NCBI GenBank assembly: GCA_002310115.1
Contig: DBYI01000104.1
Coordinates: forward strand, 1-37,912
From: Ruminococcus flavefaciens
GTDB taxonomy: Bacteria; Bacillota; Clostridia; Oscillospirales; Ruminococcaceae
Direction: 5' to 3'
Length of the DNA: 37,912 nucleotides
The translations under genes were made by a program, and so were the position numbers. Positions 7,553 through 15,879 of the stretch are shown here, in pieces. Numbering within the stretch: the stretch's first letter is position 1; each line of letters begins with the position of its first letter. The notes beneath the pieces were generated by a model that made no database searches, was not told where the DNA came from, and saw only the letters and a program-made list of their open reading frames with translations.

Positions 7553-7561
7553 AAATTCAAT

Positions 7562-8119
7562 TCACTCCCATTCGTCTGTAACTTTTTTTATTATCATCAG
7601 AAGCTCATCTTTGGTTGTGTCATAGTTTCTCCAACCTTTTTCTAACTTTGTAATATCCATTAGCAATCTATATGTAATCTCTAAGTTTTTAAAATGTTCC
7701 CAATTATTCACAAGAATTTGAATGAAATTGTATGTTTTTACGTGATTTGGTCTTTCCTTTAAATCCTTCAAAAGCACTCTCGCATACTCAGCTTGTTTCT
7801 GATATGAGTTTTGGGAATTTGTACTTTTTTTCGCAAGTTTATCCAAACTATTAATCACAGATTCAATCTGGAGAATTAAATGATTGAATTCCCTTTCATT
7901 ACCATTAAGCGTTAACGAAAATAAAGCTAATTGACTTTTAGTAAACTCCACTAAAGGTAACAAATTATCATGTAACGGAATATTAGGCTCACTTTTTCCC
8001 TGAGAATTATAAAGAAATATATTTGATAACGTATCTCCAATCGGATTGTCTCCGTTATAAAAATTTTTTTCAAGAATGTCTCTTACATTATTATCCTTAA
8101 TAAATATCTTGTTTTCCAT
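7562..8119 (-). CDS. Hypothetical 185-aa helical protein in R-M operon
   Basis: Soluble and mostly alpha-helical. The middle section (residues about 70-135) is Leu/Gln/Lys-rich and could form a coiled coil. No known motif seen. The start at 8119 follows an AGGAGG-type site. The 23-base gap to the wHTH-like gene upstream and the shared strand indicate co-transcription with the R-M enzyme. It could be an accessory subunit, but nothing in the sequence proves that. Confidence 0.75.
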   Translation of the reverse strand: MENKIFIKDNNVRDILEKNFYNGDNPIGDTLSNIFLYNSQGKSEPNIPLHDNLLPLVEFTKSQLALFSLTLNGNEREFNHLILQIESVINSLDKLAKKSTNSQNSYQKQAEYARVLLKDLKERPNHVKTYNFIQILVNNWEHFKNLEITYRLLMDITKLEKGWRNYDTTKDELLMIIKKVTDEWE

Positions 8120-8142
8120 TTTGTATTCCTCCTAATTCATAT

Positions 8143-8523
8143 TTAGTTTTTGCTGTTCATTTTTATGAGCGTTTTCAATTTTGTAAGTATATTTCTCTCT
8201 ATTCCAAGTTCTTTAGCTATCTCAATCTCATTACCCAATAAATAATGCTCTGGATTTGTAAGGAACTGCTCTATGAGAGCAATATACACTTTATAAGTTA
8301 GACAGTCAGTCAATGATTTTTTCTGTCCTAAGAGCTTAATTTTATCGTTCTCAGTGAATATAATAGTAGGCTCAAATCTATTAAATTCGGCTATTGTAGC
8401 TTCAACAACTCTATCTGAAACATTCAAAACTTCTTTAACTTTTGTTATTGAAACTGCGTCACCGTTTTTCAGAAGCTCAAATATGATATGTGCTTTTTCA
8501 AAGTATCTTTTCGCTGCGTTCAA
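8143..8523 (-). CDS. Putative winged-helix DNA-binding protein in R-M operon
   Basis: 126 aa. Residues about 10-50 contain a helix-turn-helix-like pattern (KVKEVLNVSDRVVEATIAEF), and a second helical region at 95-120 (EIEIAKELGIERNILTKLKT) has a similar pattern. The start is a TTG at 8523 with AGGAGG nine bases upstream; no better ATG is in frame nearby. As the only likely DNA-binding protein of this operon, it is the best candidate for the regulator of the TCACAAAAATTTGTGA operator found in the R-M promoter and the promoter at 6627, but that link is inference. Confidence 0.65.
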   Translation of the reverse strand: MNAAKRYFEKAHIIFELLKNGDAVSITKVKEVLNVSDRVVEATIAEFNRFEPTIIFTENDKIKLLGQKKSLTDCLTYKVYIALIEQFLTNPEHYLLGNEIEIAKELGIERNILTKLKTLIKMNSKN

Positions 8524-8551
8524 CTCCTTATTCCTCCTGTCTTATAATTAC

Positions 8552-8569
8552 GTTGCTACTTGTAACAAC
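8552..8569. repeat. Dispersed 18-bp palindrome, CTAC type
   Basis: GTTGCTACTTGTAACAAC, between the R-M gene and the winged-helix gene; one arm position is mismatched (C opposite A). Confidence 0.8.
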
Positions 8570-8575
8570 GCTTAA

Positions 8576-8587
8576 TTGAAAAAGAAA
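8576..8587. repeat. TTGAAAAAGAAA motif, copy 2
   Basis: Begins 7 bases from the palindrome at 8552-8569 and just past the stop of the R-M gene. Confidence 0.6.
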
Positions 8588-8590
8588 TGT

Positions 8591-11500
8591 TTATATTTCC
8601 TTATATTCAGGCATAGAGTCAATCAAATCGAGTGTTTTCATACTAACACTTATAATTGAGATTAAGAGATTGAAGATATACTTCTCATCGCCATAGGCGT
8701 TCGGATCATCAATGATACCACTGTCCTTGTCAGTCTTTACACGATAACTCTCCATTATCCACTCAATAGCCGACCTACCGTTGACTACATACTCATATGC
8801 TCTTTCGGGAATATTGCTGATTGTAATGTAGTCGTTGAAGATGATAGTACCCTTTTCATTGTCCTTACCATCTTTCTTGAAACGCATCTTGCTGACAGAG
8901 TAATCCTCTTTGGTAATAGCAATATCAAGACCGAGTGCAGCGGCATCAGCAGGAGCTTCATAGTTTAAGTGTAGTTCAGCGAGCTGCTTGCCTATCTCCA
9001 CATATTTCGGGAATTTTTCAAGCGTTGGTATTCTTGGCATTTCTTTTGAGAGGTTATCACCATAGGCTTTAATATACTCCTTACTTTGTAAAACTGCATA
9101 AATATAGTAGAAAACGTCCTCTTTTGTGACCGTGCTGCCGTACAAATCACGGAACTTTTTAAGGGATACATCAGAGATGGCATATCTTTTCTTATACTTT
9201 ACAGTATTTTTATCATCATTTATTGCAAACATTGAGAGTTGATTTTCGTAATCATTTTCTTTAGTTCCAACTTTGTCATATATATACATGGGGAAACACT
9301 GAGCATTGAATAACAACTGAAAATCTTGAATACAATTAGAAATAATTGCAGAAAAGCCTTTTGAATTTCCAGCACCTGATGTACAAATAACAAGATTTTC
9401 CATTATATTATCTGGAAAAATATTATGCCATGTACGAGGACGTTCAATGATATCAGGATTGTATGCAAGGCTTTTTTTGCAAAAAGGTCTGTACATGATT
9501 GTGCGAGTATTCTTTGGGAAAGCAATTTCGTAATCTTTGGTAAGAAGGTTAATTAATCCTTCAGTCCAACTAATATTTTTTTCAGAGTTATTAATAGTAT
9601 TTTGGAAATATACCTTCTTTTGTTTATTATCGCTTAAAACCATGCCATTGCCATTATTTTCTATTAATTCACTATGACAACGTTTCCTTTCAGAATTATA
9701 AAAGTCTACCATCTTTTTGGAAGTGTACAATGCCATAGATTGCGAAAAATTATAAAGCCATGCATCACGATTAGTTTTAATACCAAGTGAATAATTATTA
9801 GAAAAGAAACTATTATCTTCTCTTTTTTTCATATCACCAAGAAGATTGAAGTTTAAAAAACTGGTGTTTCTCTGATTAATCCAATCATTGTTATCATTAG
9901 GCGTAATGAAACTCCACTTGATAGAACTTACATCACCGAAATCAGAAATAATAGCGAGTTTCTGCTCTCTGGACAAATAGTCTCCAATATCATGATAGCG
10001 AACAAATCCGTCTTTCTTAACGCCCTTACGCTTTACAAGGATAGTGATAGCAACAGGAGTGCGTGAACCTGCATCAAAAACATTTCCTGCTTCTTTTCGA
10101 CGTTGTTCACCACTTGTTCGTGCGTTTCCTCTAAGATTAAACACATAAATATGATTGAATTCCTTAAGAAGACAAGCTCTAAAGCCATCGGATGCTACAC
10201 TATCAAGATATGAACCGTTTGATATAAAACCAATAACACCATTGTCACCAAGTCGATCTGTTGCCCATCTAAATGCTTTTATATAAGTGTCATGTAAGCT
10301 AACAAGATTGAAAGATTTAGAATTTTTTGCATAAGTCTGAAAAATAGAGTCATCTAAAAGAGGATACTTAACATTTTGATTGTTATCATTACCCGACCTT
10401 TGTCCAACAGAATACGGAGGATTTCCAATAATGACAGTAATAGGTGATTTTAACTGCTTATTTGCTCTTGCTGAGTTCGTTTCAAACATTGAAGAATAAC
10501 CTTCTATGCTGTTTTTCTCTAACTTTTCTCTTTCTGTCATAGCAAATGTATCCGTCAGTACAATACCCTCAAACTGCGTATATTCCTCAGCACCAATCAG
10601 ATCATGGAATGTTTCCTCAATATTTATCGTGGCGATATAGTACGCTAACAGAACGATCTCATTAGCGTGAATTTCGTTGGTGTACTTGTAAAGCAGATTA
10701 TCAATGTCAATCAAACCGCTACGGAGCAAACGCACAATGAACGTACCCGTACCTGTGAACGGATCAAGTACATGAACACCCTTGTCGTTGAGTGAGCTGT
10801 TAAACTTATCTTTCAGAACATAGTTAACGCTCTTGATGATGAAGTCTACTACCTCAACAGGAGTATAGACAATACCGAGCTTTGCTACCTGTTTTGGTAG
10901 AGCATTCTTGAAAAACTGCTCGTAAAGCTCAATGATGATTTTCTGCTTACCTTCAGCATTATCAATGCCTTTAGCACGTTCCTGAACACTCAGATAGAAT
11001 TTATCGAGTGTTTCCTGTTCTTTGTCAAGAGCTTTTTCATCGAGTATTGCAAGCATATCTTGCATAATATGTGATACAGGATTACTCTTGACAAACTCAT
11101 AATTCTCAAAAAGCGCATCAAAAACAGGCTTTGTTATCATGTGCTGAGCAAGCATTTCAATGGCATCAGAGTTTTTAATGGAAGAATTCAGGTTTTGTTG
11201 TAATGCTTTCAAAAACTCCTTGAATTTCGGAGCTATCTCAGGTTTCTTTATAAGGAGCTTAATTTCCTCAATGTGTCTATTAGCGATATCTGCTATATCC
11301 TTCGCCCATGTCTCCCAATAACGGCGTGAACCACACTTCTTAACTATTTTTGCATATATACTGTTCTTCCATTTTTCAAGGTCATCAAAGTTAAGTTGTA
11401 ACTGACGATATTTTTCAGAACCTCTACCACCATCACTGTCACCTGTGGCGGTTACACCGATAATCTGAATATTATCAGGCTTTTTCTTGTTGAGGTCAAT

Positions 11501-13432
11501 CTTATTTATTGTGTTGTTAAATCTATCATCGTGTGCTCTAAGTGCCTGTAATACATCCCATACTATTTTATAACGTTTGTTGTCATTTAGAGCTTCTTCT
11601 GGCTCCATGCCAGCTGGAATACCTATTGGAAGAATAATATAACCATACTGTTTACCCTCTGCTTTACGCATTACTCTACCAACAGACTGAATAATATCAA
11701 CTATAGAGTTACGAGGATTAAGGAACATAACAGCATCGAGTGCAGGAACATCAATACCCTCAGATAGACAACGAGCATTTGAAAGCACACGACAACTATT
11801 ATCAGAGGTGTTTTCTTTCAACCAATCTATGCGATTTTTTCTTACAAGTGCATTATCCGTACCGTCAACGTGTCCGAGCTGAACGGTAACTATACTGTCA
11901 TCATGACTGTTGAGCATAAGCTCGTTCTGAATATCCTCAAACATAGCCACAAACTGTTTTGAAGCCTTGATACTACTATTAAAAGCGACAGCTCTCCGCA
12001 TAGGAGTCGGATCGTTAGCAAAATAGTTTTCCTCACTATCAAACAGTGTTCTCTTTGATAGACCGTTAAGACACCCAAGTATTTTAACAGCATCGTCGAG
12101 TTTCAACTCACTACTCTTGTCTGTTATAAGATGTTGGAGTCTTCTACTTACATAGCCTTCATCTACAGCAAGAACGATTACTTTATAATCAGCGAGAAGT
12201 CCTAATGATACCGCCTTTGAGAAGCCTAAACAATAAAACTCTTTACCATATATACTTTCATCGTCCATAGAACAAAGCAATGCACTGCCCTCACTTGCTT
12301 TTTTCTTGCTTTCATCACCATAAATGCGCGGTGTAGCTGTCATATATAAACGCTTATCAGCTTTTATAAAATCATCTGAATGTACTTTAACAAAGTTACT
12401 TTCATCTTCACCAGCGAGCGTTACGCCTGTTGTACGATGAGCTTCATCACATATAATAATATTGAAATTTATACCGCTTTGCTTTTGAAATTCGGATACT
12501 ACTTCGATAGACTGATAAGTTGAAAAAAAGAAATTAAGTGTACTATCAGAATTATCTCCTTCATAACGAGAAATAAGTTTACTAACATTAGTTGTTGCAG
12601 GAATTACTAAGTCTGTAATACTATCAATATTGTCGGAAGTCTTACTTGCTTTAGGATCAGAACATATAGCATATACTCTGTATTTATACTTAGTCTGAGC
12701 TGACCATTCAACCAACGTCTGATTGAGTAGTGAAATAGACGGAACTAAGAAAAGAACATTACCCGTCCCATTTGTTACAGCTTCTGCAATTTTTAGAGCA
12801 GTAAAGGTTTTTCCTGTACCGCAAGCCATAACTAATTTACCACGATCTGACTCTTTAAAACCTTTAATCACGGCAGCAATAGCATCTTTTTGATGAGGAC
12901 GTTCTTTTTTCTTAGTACATACCTTCATATTCTCAATTTTATCAAGGGAAAAACTATCCCAATCAATACCTGAGTCTTTAAGGTCTTGTAAACGTATACG
13001 GTTTACAGGCGGTAATTGCCCAATTATTGTTTCCTCAGCATTAGAAGTCCATTTATCAGTAGTAGATACAATAATACGTTCAGAATATCTATGTTCCTTA
13101 CCGTCTATATAGAACGCCTTGCCTGAAGCCGACAAAAATGTATCAACATCATCTTTTGATACATAATTATTTGCGTCATAAAATTTGCATTGGATAGCAC
13201 AGAACGCATCTCTATCTCTTAACTTAGCAACAAGGTCAATGCCTATATCATGCGTATTAGCATACGGAAAATCCTTCCATAGCCAGACTTGTTCATATAT
13301 TTCAGAATAGAGAGGACTTGTGAGAAAGTATTTTTGCATAAGTTTTTCAAATTTTGAGCCTTGATCGCTTTTATTCACAGATACACTTTTTAAATCAAAC
13401 ATAAGCTGCTCAAAACTGTCTTTAATACGCAT
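8591..13432 (-). CDS. Type ISP-like single-chain restriction-modification enzyme (nuclease-helicase-methyltransferase)
   Basis: 1613 aa, close to the roughly 1580 aa of LlaGI/LlaBIII-type enzymes, which cut and methylate with one polypeptide. Order of parts: Mrr-like PD-(D/E)XK nuclease, residues about 25-130, with D66 (GIDLVA) and Q81-x-K83 (IQCKF); superfamily 2 translocase with Walker A ACGTGKT near 204, DEAH near 327, TATPR, and motif VI QSVGRVMR near 578; a helical coupler; gamma-type N6-adenine methyltransferase with DPFTGTG near 890 and NPPY near 1003; then a target-recognition region to the C-terminus. ATG 13432 has AAGGGGTG upstream. It leads an operon of four genes under a promoter with a palindromic operator. 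All key motifs are intact, so it is probably active. The recognition sequence cannot be read from the protein. Confidence 0.9.
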   Translation of the reverse strand: MRIKDSFEQLMFDLKSVSVNKSDQGSKFEKLMQKYFLTSPLYSEIYEQVWLWKDFPYANTHDIGIDLVAKLRDRDAFCAIQCKFYDANNYVSKDDVDTFLSASGKAFYIDGKEHRYSERIIVSTTDKWTSNAEETIIGQLPPVNRIRLQDLKDSGIDWDSFSLDKIENMKVCTKKKERPHQKDAIAAVIKGFKESDRGKLVMACGTGKTFTALKIAEAVTNGTGNVLFLVPSISLLNQTLVEWSAQTKYKYRVYAICSDPKASKTSDNIDSITDLVIPATTNVSKLISRYEGDNSDSTLNFFFSTYQSIEVVSEFQKQSGINFNIIICDEAHRTTGVTLAGEDESNFVKVHSDDFIKADKRLYMTATPRIYGDESKKKASEGSALLCSMDDESIYGKEFYCLGFSKAVSLGLLADYKVIVLAVDEGYVSRRLQHLITDKSSELKLDDAVKILGCLNGLSKRTLFDSEENYFANDPTPMRRAVAFNSSIKASKQFVAMFEDIQNELMLNSHDDSIVTVQLGHVDGTDNALVRKNRIDWLKENTSDNSCRVLSNARCLSEGIDVPALDAVMFLNPRNSIVDIIQSVGRVMRKAEGKQYGYIILPIGIPAGMEPEEALNDNKRYKIVWDVLQALRAHDDRFNNTINKIDLNKKKPDNIQIIGVTATGDSDGGRGSEKYRQLQLNFDDLEKWKNSIYAKIVKKCGSRRYWETWAKDIADIANRHIEEIKLLIKKPEIAPKFKEFLKALQQNLNSSIKNSDAIEMLAQHMITKPVFDALFENYEFVKSNPVSHIMQDMLAILDEKALDKEQETLDKFYLSVQERAKGIDNAEGKQKIIIELYEQFFKNALPKQVAKLGIVYTPVEVVDFIIKSVNYVLKDKFNSSLNDKGVHVLDPFTGTGTFIVRLLRSGLIDIDNLLYKYTNEIHANEIVLLAYYIATINIEETFHDLIGAEEYTQFEGIVLTDTFAMTEREKLEKNSIEGYSSMFETNSARANKQLKSPITVIIGNPPYSVGQRSGNDNNQNVKYPLLDDSIFQTYAKNSKSFNLVSLHDTYIKAFRWATDRLGDNGVIGFISNGSYLDSVASDGFRACLLKEFNHIYVFNLRGNARTSGEQRRKEAGNVFDAGSRTPVAITILVKRKGVKKDGFVRYHDIGDYLSREQKLAIISDFGDVSSIKWSFITPNDNNDWINQRNTSFLNFNLLGDMKKREDNSFFSNNYSLGIKTNRDAWLYNFSQSMALYTSKKMVDFYNSERKRCHSELIENNGNGMVLSDNKQKKVYFQNTINNSEKNISWTEGLINLLTKDYEIAFPKNTRTIMYRPFCKKSLAYNPDIIERPRTWHNIFPDNIMENLVICTSGAGNSKGFSAIISNCIQDFQLLFNAQCFPMYIYDKVGTKENDYENQLSMFAINDDKNTVKYKKRYAISDVSLKKFRDLYGSTVTKEDVFYYIYAVLQSKEYIKAYGDNLSKEMPRIPTLEKFPKYVEIGKQLAELHLNYEAPADAAALGLDIAITKEDYSVSKMRFKKDGKDNEKGTIIFNDYITISNIPERAYEYVVNGRSAIEWIMESYRVKTDKDSGIIDDPNAYGDEKYIFNLLISIISVSMKTLDLIDSMPEYKEI

Positions 13433-13479
13433 ATAGTAACACCCCTTATTATATAGTATAACAATAACAAATTAAAATA

Positions 13480-13508
13480 ATTATATCACAAATTTTTGTG
13501 AAAGTCAA
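13480..13508 (-). promoter_or_regulatory. Promoter of R-M operon with operator in the spacer
   Basis: Minus strand: TTGACT (13503-13508), 17 bases, TATAAT (13480-13485). The spacer holds TCACAAAAATTTGTGA, identical to the one at 6633-6648. A repressor bound there would block polymerase. Confidence 0.85.
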
Positions 13509-13547
13509 TTTGGTATATATCGCTGATATAAAACTAAATAAGCCATT

Positions 13548-13560
13548 TTGAAAAAGAAAA
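13548..13560. repeat. TTGAAAAAGAAAA motif, copy 3
   Basis: About 40 bases downstream of the stop of the 141-aa minus-strand gene. Confidence 0.6.
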
Positions 13561-13599
13561 CAAACTTCTTAGCAAAGCATTAAGCTGAATTTTGGGTAA

Positions 13600-14025
13600 T
13601 CACTTTAGTTTTATTACATCTTTTGGTAGATGTATCACTACAAAACAAGTTGTATTAGGATAATACCAACTATATTCAGGTTCATAAACTTCAAATTCCA
13701 AACCATTTTTAGCTGCCCACTCTGTAAGAGCAGCTCTGACTTTATCTATTTTCTCATAGGTGTTAAAGGTAAGGCAGCACACACCAGTATCTGTATTTTT
13801 AAAGTATTGGCTGTGATCTATAAAAGGCGGTGCAGTACCATACGGATTATAAGAACCAATATAACCGCCTTGAACAAGAACCCATTTAACATTCCAATTT
13901 ACATCACACTCTGTCATTTTTGAAAAACCATTTGCTTTTATAAAATTTGACAGCATTTCCTTGTCCGAGTATTCACATGGTTTAATATGACTCATAAAAT
14001 TCCTATTAATCGTTGTCCATGACAT
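13600..14025 (-). CDS. Hypothetical 141-aa protein downstream of serine recombinase
   Basis: Soluble, with many aromatic residues (SWYYPNTTCFVVIHLP near the C-terminus) and a beta-rich pattern; no signal peptide. Family not recognised. The start ATG 14025 has AAAGGAG upstream. It begins 24 bases after the recombinase stop on the same strand, so both are likely on one mRNA. Confidence 0.75.
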   Translation of the reverse strand: MSWTTINRNFMSHIKPCEYSDKEMLSNFIKANGFSKMTECDVNWNVKWVLVQGGYIGSYNPYGTAPPFIDHSQYFKNTDTGVCCLTFNTYEKIDKVRAALTEWAAKNGLEFEVYEPEYSWYYPNTTCFVVIHLPKDVIKLK

Positions 14026-14049
14026 AATATTTACTCCTTTATAACATAA

Positions 14050-14625
14050 TTATACGCCTAAATCATTTACTATCTTATAAAACCTATTCTTTTTCATATC
14101 CAGTTTTTTCATAGTTGCAACCGCAGTCTGATCGCCGTTGCGCCATTTTTTACACTCAGCTCTGAACTTATCTTCATTGAAGGGAAGAGGTTTACGCCCT
14201 TTGTACTTGCCTTGCTGCTTCGCAATGGCAATACCCTCACGCTGTCTTTGTAAGATAGTATCCCTTTCAAGCTCAGCAAGAGCTGCAAATACGGTCAGCA
14301 TAAAACGCCCTGTGCTGCTATCTGTGTCGATTTTCTCCTTCAAGCTGATCAGACCTACCCCTTTATCAGTCAATTCCTGAACGATCTGTAGCATATCTCT
14401 TGTACTTCTCGCAAGTCGAGAAAACTCTGAAACAACAATTACATCACCTTCACGAACATATTCAAGCATAGCTTGTAGCTGCGGACGATTGATGTCTTTA
14501 CCACTCATTTTGTCGATGAATACTTTTTTTATTTTTTCAGTATAGCTTTCAAAGGATTGTAGCTGCCGAGCTTCATTCTGTTCCTCAGTAGAAACACGGG
14601 CATATCCAATGTAGGTTTTATCCAT
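14050..14625 (-). CDS. Serine recombinase of the resolvase/invertase family
   Basis: 191 aa, the normal length of small resolvases and invertases; not a large serine integrase. The N-terminal catalytic domain has nucleophile S12 in YARVSTEEQ and the conserved SEFSRLARSTRDML helix with active-site arginines. An E-helix for dimerisation (ALAELERDTILQRQREGI) follows, then a C-terminal helix-turn-helix (about 150-190). ATG 14625 is preferred because AAGGAAA precedes it; the longer frame would read through the 18-bp palindrome at 14642. It could resolve multimers, invert DNA or move the element; no flanking res-like site was identified with certainty. Its promoter overlaps that of the divergent gene at 14764. 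Confidence 0.93.
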   Translation of the reverse strand: MDKTYIGYARVSTEEQNEARQLQSFESYTEKIKKVFIDKMSGKDINRPQLQAMLEYVREGDVIVVSEFSRLARSTRDMLQIVQELTDKGVGLISLKEKIDTDSSTGRFMLTVFAALAELERDTILQRQREGIAIAKQQGKYKGRKPLPFNEDKFRAECKKWRNGDQTAVATMKKLDMKKNRFYKIVNDLGV

Positions 14626-14641
14626 ATTACTTTTCCTTTCC

Positions 14642-14659
14642 GTTGATATTTGTATCAAC
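14642..14659. repeat. Dispersed 18-bp palindrome, ATAT type
   Basis: GTTGATATTTGTATCAAC in the untranslated leader of the recombinase gene, directly upstream of its ribosome site. Confidence 0.85.
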
Positions 14660-14672
14660 GATAATTTTGATA

Positions 14673-14701
14673 TTGACAACGCCCTTGATTTGTAATATAA
14701 T
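14673..14701 (+). promoter_or_regulatory. Promoter of the nucleotidyltransferase-fold gene
   Basis: TTGACA (14673-14678), 17 bases, TATAAT (14696-14701): full consensus. The leader to ATG 14764 is about 55 nt. Confidence 0.85.
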
Positions 14702-14722
14702 TAAAAGGTTTGAAGGTATCAA
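14694..14722 (-). promoter_or_regulatory. Promoter of the serine recombinase operon, overlapping the divergent promoter
   Basis: Minus strand: TTGATA (14717-14722), 17 bases, TATATT (14694-14699). The two -10 boxes share bases 14696-14699, so the divergent promoters should exclude each other. Confidence 0.6.
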
Positions 14723-14763
14723 ACGGTGGCTTGGGATATTCTTATTATAAAGGAGTTTTTTGT

Positions 14764-15405
14764 ATGCGAGAATTTGAATATGTCTCAAGGAAAGAAGCTG
14801 CTCCACACAAGGAAAATTTAATCAACCTTGTTAAAGCAGTTCAGAAAGAAGTTAAGCCTTATTTTACGTTCCGTTTTGATTTCATAGGAAGTTCAAGTCG
14901 AAACATGATTACACGAGAAGTAAACGGCAATATTGGATATGACTTTGATCTTAATATAGAGCCTAATGATCCCGAAGAAAAATACAGTGCAGAGCAGATA
15001 CATAGCCTAATTTTTGAAGCATTTCAAAAACACAAGGATAAATACGGCTATTCAAAGATTGAAAATTCTACAAGTGTAATCACCATTAAGGCGGTTGATA
15101 AAGTAAATTGCCGGGTTGAACACAGTTGTGACATTGCAATAGTCTATCATTGTAGTAATGGTCAGCAACAATATATCCGCTGCTATAAAGGTTGGCGGTT
15201 ATCCTACCGTTGGGAATATCGAGATAAGGCTTATGATATAGATGAGAAATTACAATGGATTGAAGAAAACAAGTTAAAGCAGCAACTTCGTGACCAATAT
15301 CTTATTAATAAAGGCAGAAACAATAATCCTGAGAAACATTCCCGAACTATTTTTGCAGAAACAGTTAATAATATTTACAATGAGTACCGATATTGGCGAA
15401 GATAA
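14764..15405 (+). CDS. Nucleotidyltransferase-fold protein of unknown target
   Basis: 213 aa. The polymerase-beta-type nucleotidyltransferase signature is complete: GSSSR (residues 42-46), DFD with D60 and D62, and a third acidic residue D123 in HSCDIAIVY. The C-terminal third is basic and Arg/Tyr-rich. Such enzymes transfer nucleotides to proteins, RNA or small molecules, and related folds occur in MNT antitoxins and CD-NTases; I cannot place this one. ATG 14764 has AAGGAG 8 bases upstream; an upstream TTG start lacks a site. It stands alone on the plus strand, closed by a strong terminator, with no HEPN or effector gene next to it. Confidence 0.8.
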   Translation: MREFEYVSRKEAAPHKENLINLVKAVQKEVKPYFTFRFDFIGSSSRNMITREVNGNIGYDFDLNIEPNDPEEKYSAEQIHSLIFEAFQKHKDKYGYSKIENSTSVITIKAVDKVNCRVEHSCDIAIVYHCSNGQQQYIRCYKGWRLSYRWEYRDKAYDIDEKLQWIEENKLKQQLRDQYLINKGRNNNPEKHSRTIFAETVNNIYNEYRYWRR

Positions 15406-15489
15406 ACAAATTGTGTCCTGTTAGAGTACTTAAACAATAGCGGACGTTTGTTTATATGTATACAGACTTTAATCGGACATATTTTTCAT

Positions 15490-15517
15490 ATCCTAATAGA
15501 GCTTACTCTATAAGGAT
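15490..15517. repeat. Inverted repeat downstream of the nucleotidyltransferase gene
   Basis: ATCCTAATAGAG and CTCTATAAGGAT, 12-base arms with one mismatch and loop CTTA, between the gene end and the terminator. It may be an operator, a processing hairpin or a recombination site; nothing decides between them. Confidence 0.6.
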
Positions 15518-15536
15518 AATTATATCATAAAAAAAC

Positions 15537-15583
15537 AGCCAGTGCAACCTTCAAATGTGAGGTTACACCGGCTTTTTCTTTTT
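15537..15583. terminator. Bidirectional terminator between convergent genes
   Basis: AGCCAGTGCAACCT (from 15537) pairs with AGGTTACACCGGCT (to 15573) with three mismatches; T-rich on the right and A-rich on the left, so it serves both the plus-strand gene at 14764 and the minus-strand operon ending at 15626. Confidence 0.85.
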
Positions 15584-15595
15584 TGAAAAAGAAAA
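15583..15595. repeat. TTGAAAAAGAAAA motif, copy 4
   Basis: Lies between the terminator and the stop of the minus-strand 75-aa HhH gene. Confidence 0.6.
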
Positions 15596-15625
15596 CACTC
15601 TACTACAATTCTGAGTCTGCCCATT

Positions 15626-15853
15626 TTATACATTCAAGAACTTCTCGATAACGACCATAATTTCTTCAAGTCGCTTATCACCAATGCCCTTGATCTGACT
15701 GAGCTGCTCCTGCAGGGCAGGAAGATCTATTGTCTTTCCTTGTTCAACGAGCAGCTTATCTCCATACTGGAGAATGAATTTAGTTAGAGTTTCACGATCC
15801 ATCTTCTTAATCTTCTTATAAGTATCTCTATCAATTATTTCTCTATCTGCCAT
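15626..15853 (-). CDS. Small helix-hairpin-helix protein (paralogue of 5152-5379)
   Basis: 75 aa, with HhH motif QIKGIGDKRLEEIM at residues about 53-66 and a basic N-terminal half. 49 of 75 positions match the protein at 5152-5379; the C-terminal VIEKFLNV and the HhH core are nearly invariant, and the middle (residues 35-45) differs most. ATG 15853 has AAGGAG upstream. It is the last gene of the minus-strand operon started by the HTH regulator, 26 bases after the alpha-CTD-like gene. Sitting beside a protein built from another HhH-type fold (alpha-CTD) suggests a shared partner or target; this is inference. Confidence 0.85.
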   Translation of the reverse strand: MADREIIDRDTYKKIKKMDRETLTKFILQYGDKLLVEQGKTIDLPALQEQLSQIKGIGDKRLEEIMVVIEKFLNV

Positions 15854-15879
15854 TATTTACTCCTTAGTTTGCCGTACAA

